NCBI RefSeq assembly: GCF_905397435.1
Contig: NZ_CAJPVI010000068.1
Coordinates: forward strand, 1 to 40,074
Direction of reading: 5' to 3'
Length of the DNA: 40,074 bases
Source: Cupriavidus numazuensis
GTDB taxonomy: Bacteria > Pseudomonadota > Gammaproteobacteria > Burkholderiales > Burkholderiaceae
Shown here: piece after piece, positions 1-8,170 of the stretch
Numbering within the stretch: the stretch's first letter is position 1
Layout of the letters: each line of letters begins with the position of its first letter
Made by a program: the position numbers and the translations under genes
The notes under the pieces: model-generated
Seen by the model: only the letters and a program-made list of their open reading frames with translations
Told to the model about the DNA's origin: nothing
The model's database searches: none

Positions 1-62
1 GCGCTCATCTTGGCGTGATCGAGGTCTTGTTCGACGGGCAGGTTCTGGATGGTGAGGGACAT
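1..62 (-). CDS. GG-leader peptide, partial (5' end only)
   Basis: This is the first ~20 codons of a minus-strand gene that continues beyond the left edge. The visible residues MSLTIQNLPVEQDLDHAKMSA match the leader of the five complete 86-residue paralogues at 8278-10189. It has the V10/H16/S20 subtype that is otherwise found only in the promoter-proximal gene of each operon, so this is probably the first gene of a third operon. A good ribosome binding site (AAGGAGTTCC) precedes the ATG. The double glycine itself lies outside the window. Confidence 0.85.
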   Translation of the reverse strand, partial: MSLTIQNLPVEQDLDHAKMS

Positions 63-134
63 GATGGAACTCCTTGAGGGGGCTGGTCTGGCTTTGGTTT
101 AGAGGGCATCGGGTGTTGCGCTCGCAGTCATATA

Positions 135-150
135 CGCATGGGGTGTGCCA
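135..150 (-). promoter_or_regulatory. Sigma-54 (-24/-12) promoter, copy A
   Basis: Read on the minus strand the site is CTGGCAC-ACCCC-ATGCG, with GG and GC separated by exactly 10 bases as RpoN promoters require (consensus TGGCAC-N5-TTGCW). The -24 half is perfect and the -12 half keeps the essential GC. The start of transcription would fall near 124, leaving about 60 nt of leader before the peptide ATG at 62. The same 16 bases recur at 9227-9242 and 10262-10277, each time ahead of a GG-leader peptide gene. Confidence 0.7.
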
Positions 151-176
151 GCCCAGGTGCCAGTCGCTCAGGGAAT

Positions 177-189
177 CATCAAGTCATTG
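177..189. promoter_or_regulatory. Candidate IHF site, copy A
   Basis: CATCAAGTCATTG matches the IHF consensus WATCAANNNNTTR at all but the first position. It sits in an A/T-rich stretch about 30-40 bp upstream of the -24 element, where IHF bends DNA at sigma-54 promoters. The identical 13-mer is at 10304-10316. In copy B the corresponding stretch is A/T-rich but degenerate. Confidence 0.5.
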
Positions 190-237
190 AAAGCAAAGCA
201 GAAATTTTTCTCTTGGCCGTTGTTTGCGGTTGCGGTC

Positions 238-303
238 CATGTCCGCGCATGTCGGATGCCGACGTACATGTCCGCGGCAATCTGTTGGATTCCCGCGGAC
301 ATG
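238..303. promoter_or_regulatory. Candidate enhancer (UAS) repeats, copy A
   Basis: Between the IHF-like site and the CoA-transferase stop there is a cluster of related elements. CATGTCCGCG is at 238-247, CATGTCGG at 248-255, GTCGG-ATG-CCGAC at 251-263, and CATGTCCGCGG (267-277) pairs with CCGCGGACATG (293-303) in an 11-bp inverted repeat with a 15-nt spacer. The distance (about 90-150 bp upstream of -24) fits an enhancer-binding protein site. The large inverted repeat could instead be a terminator for the CoA-transferase gene ending at 329, but no T-run follows it. Confidence 0.35.
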
Positions 304-328
304 CGGCGGCACCGCCTTCAGGCATCGA

Positions 329-1564
329 TCACAACACGCCTTGTTTGCGCAACGCTTCCATGTCACGCGGAGTCAGTCCGACGGCGGCGTAGATCTCGTC
401 GTTGTGTTCGCCGACAGCGGGGCCGGTCCTCGGCGGCGCCGGTGTGTAGCCGGAGAAACGCGGCACCTGGCAAGGTGCGGGAACGGAGCCGAGGTCCGGG
501 TCGGGCAGGCGCACGATCGCTTGCCGGGCCTGGAAGTGAGGATCTTCGAGGATGTCCTCGATCGAGAAGATCTTGCTGAACGGGATTTCCCGTGCTTCCA
601 GGGCCGCGGCGACCGTCGGGTAATCGTTCGCGCCAAACCAGGCGCCGATGATGCCGTCGAGCGCTTCAAGATGCTGCACGCGCGCGGGGTTCGTGGCAAA
701 GCGCGGATCGTCGGCAAGCTCGGGCCTGCCGATTGCCGCGCACAGGCGCCGGAAGATCGGGTTGGAAGACGCCACCATGGACACCCACTGGCCATCGGCC
801 GTCGCGTACATGTTCGACGGCGCGGTATAGGTGGCGCGATTGCCCGCGCGCTGCCGGACCTGGCCAAGCTGCTCGTACTCGACGGCGAGTGGCTCCAGCA
901 GCCGGAACAGCGCCTCGGTGGCGGACAGGTCGATCTCGCGGCCCGGTGCCTCCGGATCGAGCCGGCGTTCGGCGGCAGCCGTGGCAATGGCGAAGGCACC
1001 GAAGAGCCCGGCCATCACGTCCCCGGCCGGGTAATTCATGTGCAGCGGCGGCCCGTCGGCGTCGCCGGTCAGGTTGGTAAAGCCGCTCATGGCTTCGAAC
1101 ACACGAGCAAAGCCGGCGCGTGCGGCGTAGGGTCCGGTCTGCCCGAAGCCCGTCAGCCGCAGGATGATCAGGCGCGGGTTGGCGGCGCGCAGCGTGGCCG
1201 TGTCGAGTCCCCAGCGGTCCAGCGTGCCGGTGCGGAAATTCTCGACCAGTACGTCGAAACCGGGCAGCAGCCGCAGGAACAGGTCGCGGCCTTCCGGCTG
1301 CCGCACGTCCAGCGAGATGCCGCGCTTGCCGCGATTCGCGACCTTCCAGTAGAGCGGCAGGCCGTCCTTGACCGGCGCCAGTCCGCGCAGCGGGTCGCTG
1401 CCGTCGGGCAGTTCGAGCTTGACGACGTCGGCGCCCATGTCCGCGCACAACGTGCAGGCGAATGGTGCGGCGAGCACCGTGGCCATGTCCAGGATGCGCA
1501 GGCCGTGGAGCGGCCCATGGCTATCCTGCTGCGCGTGGGGCGGTGTGTGGGAATGCTGGCTCAT
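329..1564 (-). CDS. Family III CoA-transferase (CaiB/BaiF)
   Basis: The 411-residue product belongs to the formyl-CoA transferase/CaiB family, cytoplasmic enzymes that move CoA between carboxylic acids through an aspartyl-CoA anhydride. The N-terminal part has the family's LHGLRILDMATVLAAPF and GADVVKLE motifs, followed by NRGKRGISLD (residues 77-86) and VLVENFRTG. The predicted catalytic aspartate is Asp182 in GDVMAG. The length is typical. The ATG overlaps the stop of the preceding Bug gene (ATGA), so the two are translationally coupled. It is the last gene of a four-gene operon with an acyl-CoA dehydrogenase. The likely role is activating an imported organic acid to its CoA ester; the substrate cannot be read from sequence. 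Confidence 0.92.
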   Translation of the reverse strand: MSQHSHTPPHAQQDSHGPLHGLRILDMATVLAAPFACTLCADMGADVVKLELPDGSDPLRGLAPVKDGLPLYWKVANRGKRGISLDVRQPEGRDLFLRLLPGFDVLVENFRTGTLDRWGLDTATLRAANPRLIILRLTGFGQTGPYAARAGFARVFEAMSGFTNLTGDADGPPLHMNYPAGDVMAGLFGAFAIATAAAERRLDPEAPGREIDLSATEALFRLLEPLAVEYEQLGQVRQRAGNRATYTAPSNMYATADGQWVSMVASSNPIFRRLCAAIGRPELADDPRFATNPARVQHLEALDGIIGAWFGANDYPTVAAALEAREIPFSKIFSIEDILEDPHFQARQAIVRLPDPDLGSVPAPCQVPRFSGYTPAPPRTGPAVGEHNDEIYAAVGLTPRDMEALRKQGVL

Positions 1565-2565
1565 GCATCCCCCTTGATGTCGCGTGCCTTGATCAGTGCC
1601 GCCAGCCGCGTCGCTTCCGACCGGATCAGGTTGTCGAACTGTTTGGCATCAAGCGCGAGGATTTCGGCGTCGAGCGCCATGAGCTTGTTGCGCACATCCG
1701 GTGTCGCCAGCGATGCTTGCAGCGCGGTACTGAGATAGTCGACGATGGCCGGCGCTGTGCGTGCATGGACCGCCAGGCCGTACCAGGATTGCACGAGTGC
1801 CTCGGGATACCCGGCTTCGGCGATGGTCGGGATGTCCGGCAGCGAGCGGGTACGGCGCGTGGCATTGACGGCAAGCGGACGCACGCGCTTCGACTGGATC
1901 AGCGGCAGCGCCAGGTTCTGCGACAGCAGCGCGAACTGCAGTTGTCCACGTCCGAGGTCCAGCACGGAAGGCGGCTGGCCCTTGTAGCCGATATTGGTGA
2001 CGCGTACGCCGGTCGATTCGAAGAACAGCTCCTGTGCGAGATGGAGCGAGCTGCCCGTGCCTGGTACCGGAACGTTTACCGCACCGGGCCGGGTCTTTGC
2101 CCACGCCGTGAATTCCTTGAGCGTCTTCGCGGGCACGTCGCTGTGGACGACAAATACAGACGGCACCGCCGCCACCGCGCCGACCGCGCGGAAGTTCTGG
2201 ATGCGGATGCCGGAATCGGGGTACAGGGTCGGAGCCGCCGCAAGCACCGGCGATACGCCGAGCAGCGTGTAGCCGTCCGCCGGCGCGCGCCACGCGAAGT
2301 CGATGGCGATGCGCCCGTCGGCGCCGGGCCGGTTTTCCACCACCACACGCTGGGGCAGGTCGATCGACATGCGGTCGAGCACGGCCCGCAACGTCACATC
2401 GACCACGCCACCGACGGGGTACGGCACCACGGCATGCAAGGGGCGGTCGGGAAATCCGCCGGGCCCTGCGGCGGTGGCCGCGCGGGCCAGCGCCGGCAGC
2501 CAGCCGGGAATGGTTGCCCCCAGCGCCGCCTGAAAGGCGGTCCTGGCGAATGTACGGCGGTCCAT
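1561..2565 (-). CDS. Bug-family (TTT) periplasmic solute receptor
   Basis: 334 residues, the usual length for the Bug/TctC receptors that bind carboxylates in the periplasm. The N-terminus (MDRRTFARTAFQAALGATIPG) has an RR motif before a hydrophobic stretch ending in ALA-RAA, so export may use Tat. Family hallmarks are PDRPLHAVVPYPVGGVVDVTLR, the VVVENRPGADGRIA segment and FAWRAPADGYTLL. It lies between the nitronate monooxygenase-like gene and the CoA-transferase and overlaps the latter by 4 nt. It probably captures the acid this operon degrades. As is common for Bug proteins, no TctA/TctB membrane partners are adjacent. Confidence 0.92.
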   Translation of the reverse strand: MDRRTFARTAFQAALGATIPGWLPALARAATAAGPGGFPDRPLHAVVPYPVGGVVDVTLRAVLDRMSIDLPQRVVVENRPGADGRIAIDFAWRAPADGYTLLGVSPVLAAAPTLYPDSGIRIQNFRAVGAVAAVPSVFVVHSDVPAKTLKEFTAWAKTRPGAVNVPVPGTGSSLHLAQELFFESTGVRVTNIGYKGQPPSVLDLGRGQLQFALLSQNLALPLIQSKRVRPLAVNATRRTRSLPDIPTIAEAGYPEALVQSWYGLAVHARTAPAIVDYLSTALQASLATPDVRNKLMALDAEILALDAKQFDNLIRSEATRLAALIKARDIKGDA

Positions 2566-2607
2566 AGAGTCTCCTTCTGTTTATATCGTGTCCGGCTGGC
2601 CGTGTGC

Positions 2608-3729
2608 TCAGGCCGGCAGGTAAGAGCGAAGCTGGCCGAGGGACTGGCGCGTTTCCCGCACCAGCCGGTCCATGATCTGTGCCACGGGTTCGACTTCCCG
2701 CACCCAGGCGACGCTCTGTCCGGCCGCCTCGTACATCAGCGGGGCGATTTCATGCTGCTCGACGGCAGCCAGCAACCGGCCGGTCAGTGCCTGCTGGTAG
2801 GGCATGTCGAGCGGCGCCGGCGCATCGGGCGCCTCCCAGGCATCCGAGAATGCGCTGCGCACCACGCGGCATGGCTTGCCGCTGTGCGCACGGGTGATGA
2901 CCGTGTCTTCGCTGGTCGCGGCCACGAGCTTGTCGGTCAGCGCAGCCGGCAGCCGATGCTCCGCGCTGCCCAGCCATACCGTGCCGAGCCACGCGCCTTG
3001 TGCGCCCATGGCCAGCGCGGCGGCAATCTGGCTGCCTGCGCCGATCCCGCCCGCGGCAAGCACGGGCCGCCCTTGTGCAGCGGCGATGATCTGCGGCACC
3101 AGCGTGAACGTGCCAACGTTGCCGGTATGCCCGCCGGCGTCGTAGCCTTGTGCTACCAGCACGTCCACGCCGGCTTCGATCGCTTTGCGCGCATGCTTGA
3201 CCGCGCCCACGAGTGCGAACGTGGTCTTTCCCGCACGGCGCACCCGCGCAAGGCTTTCGGCCGGAGTGCCCACGCCGGCGGCAAAGACATCCATGCGGCT
3301 TTCCACGACGGCGGTGATCTGCTCTTCAAACAGCGCCTGCGAGCGCACGTACTGCGAAAAGAAGTTCCCCTCGGTGGCAGGCGGTACGTTGAAGCGATCG
3401 AACAGCCCATCGACAAATTGACGGTGTCCGTCCGGAATGGCCGCTGCCAGGTCTTCCGGCGTGGCGGCGCCGGGCAGCGCGGTCGGCAGCAGCAGGTCGA
3501 CGCCGACCGGTGCGTCCGGGCACAGCGCGCGCAGGTCCGCCAGCTTGCGCGCCAGTTCGTTGGGGCCATCGCGCGCGGCGGCATAGACGCCGAGTCCGCC
3601 CGCGTTGGAAATGGCCGCCGCCACCTCGATGCTGTGCGCGAGTCCGAATACCGGATAGCGGATGCCAAGCTGCGCGCACAGGGGGTTGGTCAGGGAGTCG
3701 GCGGGAACGCCGTGTGCCTTCGATGCCAT
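2608..3729 (-). CDS. Nitronate monooxygenase-like FMN protein
   Basis: The frame is open further upstream inside the acyl-CoA dehydrogenase gene. I place the start at the ATG at 3729 (MASKAHGVPADS), which gives 373 residues and a TAATG junction with the preceding gene. The product is a TIM-barrel flavoprotein of the 2-nitropropane dioxygenase family. It has LGIRYPVFGLAH near the N-terminus, AISNAGGLGVYAA, VLVAQGYDAGGHTG (the FMN/active-site loop with its His) and PVLAAGGIGAGSQIAAALAMGAQGAWLGT (phosphate-binding region). In catabolic operons such proteins are oxidases or reductases of uncertain substrate. Co-transcription with acyl-CoA enzymes suggests a role in acid breakdown rather than nitroalkane detoxification, but that is inference. 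Confidence 0.88.
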   Translation of the reverse strand: MASKAHGVPADSLTNPLCAQLGIRYPVFGLAHSIEVAAAISNAGGLGVYAAARDGPNELARKLADLRALCPDAPVGVDLLLPTALPGAATPEDLAAAIPDGHRQFVDGLFDRFNVPPATEGNFFSQYVRSQALFEEQITAVVESRMDVFAAGVGTPAESLARVRRAGKTTFALVGAVKHARKAIEAGVDVLVAQGYDAGGHTGNVGTFTLVPQIIAAAQGRPVLAAGGIGAGSQIAAALAMGAQGAWLGTVWLGSAEHRLPAALTDKLVAATSEDTVITRAHSGKPCRVVRSAFSDAWEAPDAPAPLDMPYQQALTGRLLAAVEQHEIAPLMYEAAGQSVAWVREVEPVAQIMDRLVRETRQSLGQLRSYLPA

Positions 3730-4958
3730 TACTGTGCTCCGAACAGATCCGGCTCGAAATCGAGGCACGGGTGCTGTGACATGGCCGACGCGGTCTTCAT
3801 GACGTAGCGGCCGATCAGGTTCTTGTGGACTTCGCTGGTGCCCTCGCCAATCTGGTTCATCTTGGCGTCGCGCAGGAAGCGCTCGATCGGGTACGCGTTC
3901 AGGTAGCTGTTGCCGCCGAGCAGTTGTGCGCAATCGACCACGACGCGCATGCAGAGGTCCGTGCTGTGCATCTTGGCGATCGACGCGTGGATCGAGGTCT
4001 CGGCATCCTTGCGGTCGTAGCGCTGGGCGACGCTGTAGACAAGGCAGCGCGCCGCTTCGATGCGGGCGGCCATGTCGGCCATCATCCATTGAATGCCCTG
4101 GTGTTCGCCGACCGCCTTGCCGGAAACCTGCCGGTGGCCCGCGTACTGGGCGGCGATCTGCAGTGCGCCGGTCATGCGCCCGAGCGCAATGGCCGCATGG
4201 CCGACGCGCGCGCGCACCAGCGTGTCCTGCGCCAGCGCCATGCCCTGGCCCTCTTCGCCAAGCCGGTGGGAGTCCGGCACCCAGACGTCGTCGAGCCGCA
4301 CTTCGGCGATCGGTACGCCATGCCAGCCGAGCTTGGGGATGATCGGCGAGACGGACAACCCTTCGGCGTCACGCGGGACGAGGAACGCCGTCAACCCCTT
4401 GCTGCCGCCAGGGCCGTCGGCGAGTGATGCCACCACCACGAACATGTCCGCCACGGTGGCACGCGTAATGAACTTCTTCACCCCTGTGAGCCGATAGCCG
4501 CCCGGATGGCGCGATGCCGTCGTGGACAGCCGTGCGAGGTCCGATCCGGCACCGGGCTCGGTCAGCGCGAATGCGGACTGCAGTTCGCCGCGGGCCAGTG
4601 CCGGAACGATCTGTGCACACAGTTCGGCGGAGCCACCGGCGACGATCGGCCGCGACGACAGGTCCGTGCCGGTGACGATCGACGCTGCGGTGCTGCACAC
4701 GCGTGCAATTTCCTCGATGATCCTGACGCGCAGCAGCATGGACGCATCGGAGCCTCCGAGTTCACGCGGGAAGGCAGTGGCGATGACGCCGCTGTCGGCC
4801 AGTGTGCGGAACGTATCCCACGCGAATGCATCATCGCGGTTCACGGCATTGGCCTTGGGGCCAATGTTGTCCTGCACCAGTTGCTGCACACGGGCGAGCA
4901 TTTCGGCATCCGCGGCATTCAAGGGTGCCAGCGGGTGGTCTTGTGCGGTCAGTGGCAT
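3729..4958 (-). CDS. Acyl-CoA dehydrogenase
   Basis: The 409-residue FAD enzyme catalyses alpha-beta desaturation of an acyl-CoA. Visible landmarks are FALTEPGAGSDLA (flavin/substrate-binding signature), KKFITRA, and the C-terminal QLLGGNSYLNAYPIERFLRDAKMNQIGEGTSE block. Glu372 in GEGTSE occupies the position of the catalytic base of medium/short-chain dehydrogenases. It is the first gene of the minus-strand operon 4958-329 and overlaps the next gene by one base. The divergent LysR gene at 5080 is the obvious regulator. The substrate is probably a short or branched acyl-CoA. Confidence 0.93.
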   Translation of the reverse strand: MPLTAQDHPLAPLNAADAEMLARVQQLVQDNIGPKANAVNRDDAFAWDTFRTLADSGVIATAFPRELGGSDASMLLRVRIIEEIARVCSTAASIVTGTDLSSRPIVAGGSAELCAQIVPALARGELQSAFALTEPGAGSDLARLSTTASRHPGGYRLTGVKKFITRATVADMFVVVASLADGPGGSKGLTAFLVPRDAEGLSVSPIIPKLGWHGVPIAEVRLDDVWVPDSHRLGEEGQGMALAQDTLVRARVGHAAIALGRMTGALQIAAQYAGHRQVSGKAVGEHQGIQWMMADMAARIEAARCLVYSVAQRYDRKDAETSIHASIAKMHSTDLCMRVVVDCAQLLGGNSYLNAYPIERFLRDAKMNQIGEGTSEVHKNLIGRYVMKTASAMSQHPCLDFEPDLFGAQ

Positions 4959-4994
4959 GGGTCGTCGTCTCCTTGGTGTTGTCGGGGTAGTTGC

Positions 4995-5059
4995 CTCTTA
5001 AGATAAAGAGCCGATATCCTTGGATCAATGACAGATTGAGAAAGCAGGTTTCTCTTTAT
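4995..5059. promoter_or_regulatory. Candidate LysR operator between divergent genes
   Basis: The 121-bp gap between the acyl-CoA dehydrogenase and LysR starts contains CTCTT-N6-AAGAG (4995-5010). ATAAAGAG at 5003-5010 is mirrored by CTCTTTAT at 5052-5059. Two dyad elements about 45 bp apart in a shared divergent promoter region are typical of LysR activation and repression sites. This region is A/T-richer than its surroundings. Confidence 0.45.
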
Positions 5060-5079
5060 TGGAAAGCTGGAGTTGGCGC

Positions 5080-6039
5080 ATGCAAGGGGAAGCGGAACAC
5101 GAGCTCACGCTCAAGGCACTGGCCACATTCATTGCGGTGGCGCATGCGCGCAGCGTCTCGGGCGCTGCGGCGCAGCTGGGGCTCGCGCAGTCGGCTATCA
5201 GCCGGCAGATCAGCATGCTGGAAAAGACGTTCGGCGGCGCGCTGTTCTATCGCACGGGGCGCGGCGTGCGGCCGACCGCGCTGGCAGAGCAGGTGCTGGG
5301 CGATGCCGAGCCGTTGCTTTCGGGCGCGCGGCAACTGGTGGAATCGGCACGGGCGCAGGCTGGCAACGTGGCCGGCGTGCTGACGGTCGGCCTGGTGCCG
5401 GCGGTGGCGCCGCTGATGGCGACCCGGCTGTTCGCGACGGTGCAGGCGCGCATGCCGGCGGTGCGGCTGCGCATCGTCGAGGGCTACAGCGGTGACATCG
5501 AGGCGCGGCTGACCCAGGGGAGCATCGATCTGGCCGTGGTGAACCGCTATCGGGCCGAGGGGCGCAACAGCTATCGGCGCCTGCTCGAGACACCGCTGAT
5601 GATCGTCGGCCGGCGCGATGCGATGCGTGCCCACTGGCGTGCGGCGGGTGGGGTCCCGGCGTCGGTGCAGCTGCGCCAGATTGGCGGGCTGCCGCTGGTC
5701 CTGCCGGTGCCGCCGAATGCGATCCGCAGCCTGCTGGAGGAGTTGGCCGGCGCGCAGGACATCAGCCTGGAGGTCTGCATGGAAGCGACTTCGTCGGTCG
5801 TGATCAAGCGCATGGTGATGGATCACGCGGCGTTTACCGTGCTGCCTTACCACGCGATCAGCGCCGAACTGGAAAGCGGCGCGTTTGAAGCCGTGCCGCT
5901 GGCGGACCGCGCCTTGCGCCAGACCGTCGTGCTGGCCACGAGCAGCCAGCGCCCGTTTACCGAGGCGGCTCGCCGGGTCGCGCAGATGATCCCCCGCATC
6001 GCTGATGCGCTGATCCGCGAAGGCCTCTGGCGGCGCTGA
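5080..6039 (+). CDS. LysR-family regulator of the CoA-transferase operon
   Basis: 319 residues from the ATG at 5080, preceded by GGAG. A TTG 21 bp upstream at 5059 is in frame but lies inside the inverted-repeat region, so I prefer the ATG. The N-terminus has the LysR winged helix-turn-helix (LTLKALATFIAVAHARSVSGAAAQLGLAQSAISRQISMLEKTFG), followed by the effector-binding region (GVLTVGLVPAVAPLMATRLFATVQARMP). It is transcribed divergently from the acyl-CoA dehydrogenase operon and probably controls it. It converges on the Bug gene ending at 6076 with only 36 bp between. Confidence 0.93.
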   Translation: MQGEAEHELTLKALATFIAVAHARSVSGAAAQLGLAQSAISRQISMLEKTFGGALFYRTGRGVRPTALAEQVLGDAEPLLSGARQLVESARAQAGNVAGVLTVGLVPAVAPLMATRLFATVQARMPAVRLRIVEGYSGDIEARLTQGSIDLAVVNRYRAEGRNSYRRLLETPLMIVGRRDAMRAHWRAAGGVPASVQLRQIGGLPLVLPVPPNAIRSLLEELAGAQDISLEVCMEATSSVVIKRMVMDHAAFTVLPYHAISAELESGAFEAVPLADRALRQTVVLATSSQRPFTEAARRVAQMIPRIADALIREGLWRR

Positions 6040-6075
6040 AACGCCGCCTGTCGCGGATAGCTGTCCCGGCAGCGA

Positions 6076-7056
6076 TCAGTCGGCCGTGATGTTCTTCGCC
6101 TTGATGATCTTGCCCCAGTACTCGGTATCCTTCTTGACCAGCGCCGCCAGTGCCGGTGGATCCATGTAGCGCGCTTCGATGCCAACAGTCTCGGCGCGCT
6201 TCTTCGTCTCGGGCTGGGCCAGCACGGTCTTCAAGGTATCGGTCAGCTTGGCGATGACCTCGGGCGGCGTGCCCGCCGGCGCGAACAGGGCGACCCATGC
6301 CTCCAGTTCGAAGCCGGGCAGGCCTGCCTCGGCCGTGGTCGGCACGTTGGGCAGCATCGGGTGGCGCATCTTGCTGGTGACGGCCAGCGCCTTGAGCTTG
6401 CCGGTCTGGATATGGCCGATCACCGATGGCGGCGTGGTCATGAACACCTGCACCTGACCACTGAGCACGTCCTGGATGGCCGCACCGGAACCCTTGTACG
6501 GCACGTGCGTCATCCGCGTTTGCGTGGTCTGGCAGAACAGCTCGGTACCCACATGCGACAGAGAGCCGTTGCCCTGCGAGGCGTAGTTCACCTTTCCCGG
6601 ATTCTGCTTCAGGTAGGCAATGAACTCCTTCAGGTTGTTCACTGGCAGCGAGGGATTCACCGTGATCACGTTGGTAGCCGCGGCAATCAGGCCCACCGGC
6701 ACAAGGTCTTTCTGGTCCCAAGGCAGCTTGGCGAACATGGCCGGGTTGCCCACGTGGTAGGCGGAATAGGAAGCCAGCAGCGTATAGCCATCCTTCGGCG
6801 CGCGCGCGACCAGCTGGTACGCGATATTGCCGCTGCCGCCCGCACGGTTGTCGATGACGACGGCCTGCCCGAGCTGGCGCGCCAGCGCGTCGGAGACCAG
6901 GCGCGCGGAAGTATCGACGACGCCGCCCGGCGGATTGGGCACGACGATCGTCACGGGCTTGGTGGGGTAGGCAGCGCCCTGCGCCAGTGCAAACGGCGCG
7001 GCGAGCGAGGCGCCGAGGGATAGCGCGGCAGTGCAGAACTGGCGGCGGTCGGGCAT
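6076..7056 (-). CDS. Bug-family (TTT) periplasmic solute receptor
   Basis: The start is the ATG at 7056, right after AAGGAGACC, giving 326 residues; the longer upstream open frame lacks signal-peptide character. The N-terminus MPDRRQFCTAALSLGASLAAPFALAQ is a Tat-like signal peptide. The mature part shows YPTKPVTIVVPNPPGGVVDTSARLV, VIDNRAGGSGNIA and APKDGYTLL, diagnostic of Bug receptors. The gene stands alone: it converges on LysR 5080-6039 and is divergent from the GNAT gene. It could be an orphan receptor for the neighbouring operon's regulator, but nothing in the sequence fixes its ligand. Confidence 0.92.
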   Translation of the reverse strand: MPDRRQFCTAALSLGASLAAPFALAQGAAYPTKPVTIVVPNPPGGVVDTSARLVSDALARQLGQAVVIDNRAGGSGNIAYQLVARAPKDGYTLLASYSAYHVGNPAMFAKLPWDQKDLVPVGLIAAATNVITVNPSLPVNNLKEFIAYLKQNPGKVNYASQGNGSLSHVGTELFCQTTQTRMTHVPYKGSGAAIQDVLSGQVQVFMTTPPSVIGHIQTGKLKALAVTSKMRHPMLPNVPTTAEAGLPGFELEAWVALFAPAGTPPEVIAKLTDTLKTVLAQPETKKRAETVGIEARYMDPPALAALVKKDTEYWGKIIKAKNITAD

Positions 7057-7227
7057 GGCGGGTCTCCTTGGTCTTGTCTTGGTGTTATGAGTCCGGATTC
7101 TGCGCCGAAGACACGAGCCTTGCCATGGGGATGGTACCGAGGCGCCACCGCGCAGGCGGCGGTCGGCCGCTTGGCCCTTGCGGGGCCTTCTGCTATACCA
7201 CCAGACATTGCCATGCAGGAGGAGTCC

Positions 7228-8127
7228 ATGCCGCTTGTTTTCCGACCTGCACGCGTTGATGAACTGGCCCGTGCCGAAGCACTGGTGACCCGCAGCATCA
7301 ACGACCTGACCGCCCGCCACGGGTTCGGGGCGATTGCCACGTCGCGGTCTCCGGATTTCCAGTCGTTCTGCCTTCGGGACGATCCCCGCGGCACGTGGCT
7401 GGCAGAGGACGATGGCGAGATTGCCGGCTTTGCGCAGAGCTGGGTGAGCGGGCGGCTCTGGTTTCTGGCGGAACTGTTCGTGGCACCGGGCCGGCAGGGA
7501 CAGGGCATCGGCAACGAGTTGCTCGATCGCACACTCCAGCATGCTGGCCAGGCGGGGGCCACCGAGAAGAGCCTGATTACCTTTGCCTTCAACGTCGTGT
7601 CGCAGGGGCTGTACGTGCGGCACGGCATGCTGCCGCGAGTGCCGATTCATTTGTGCACTGCGGAGCGGGCGTCATTGGCAGGGTACGCAGGTGGTCCCGC
7701 GCTTCGCGCGACGCCGATCGGCACGAGTGCCGCCGACCTCGACACGCTGCAGCGGCTCGACATCGCGACACTGGGGGTTTCGCGAGAGACGCATCACAGG
7801 TATCTGCTGGCCGATCCGAGGATGCGAGGCGTCTTTCTCGAAGACGAAGGCGAGCGCGTCGGCTACGCGTACGTGGCCGCGTCGGGCCATGTAGGTCCCC
7901 TGGCGGTCATGGATGCACAGGCGATGCCCGGTGCATTCCGTGCGGCACTGGCTTTGGCCGTCGCGGGGGATGCAAGGCAGGTATCCGTGTTCGTTCCCGG
8001 GACGAGCGACGCGCTGGCGATCGCGGCCAGCCAGGGCATGCGATTCACGCTTCCGATGGTGCTGATGTCGACGGGCGATTTCGGCGACTGGACGCGCTAT
8101 CTCCCACGAAACCCGGGCTTCATGTGA
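7228..8127 (+). CDS. Tandem-domain GNAT N-acetyltransferase
   Basis: I choose the ATG at 7228, preceded by AGGAGGAG, for a 299-residue protein; the frame extends upstream without a ribosome binding site. Residues 1-145 form a GNAT domain with the acetyl-CoA pyrophosphate loop GRQGQGIGNELL. Residues ~165-299 look like a second, degenerate GNAT domain (VFLEDEGERVGYAYVAASGHVGPLAV) that lacks a clear R/QxxGxG loop. Duplicated GNAT proteins of this kind usually have one catalytic half. The substrate is unknown. It is convergent with the GG-peptide array at 8278. Confidence 0.85.
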   Translation: MPLVFRPARVDELARAEALVTRSINDLTARHGFGAIATSRSPDFQSFCLRDDPRGTWLAEDDGEIAGFAQSWVSGRLWFLAELFVAPGRQGQGIGNELLDRTLQHAGQAGATEKSLITFAFNVVSQGLYVRHGMLPRVPIHLCTAERASLAGYAGGPALRATPIGTSAADLDTLQRLDIATLGVSRETHHRYLLADPRMRGVFLEDEGERVGYAYVAASGHVGPLAVMDAQAMPGAFRAALALAVAGDARQVSVFVPGTSDALAIAASQGMRFTLPMVLMSTGDFGDWTRYLPRNPGFM

Positions 8128-8170
8128 GACCGCCTTAACGCTCCCTCTCGTTACGGCCATTGATGCGTAA

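Noticed and set aside
267..303. Inverted repeat as a simple terminator for the CoA-transferase gene
   Set aside because: Position fits, but no T-run follows on the minus strand and related TGTC motifs cluster beside it. An enhancer site is the better reading, though not certain.
1462..3807. A 781-codon plus-strand open frame opposite the Bug and nitronate monooxygenase-like genes
   Set aside because: Same reasoning: antisense shadow with no domains, while the minus-strand genes overlap by 1-4 bp as in a real operon.
5059..5079. TTG at 5059 as the start of the LysR gene
   Set aside because: It would place the start codon inside the inverted-repeat operator. The ATG at 5080 has a ribosome binding site and gives a normal LysR N-terminus.
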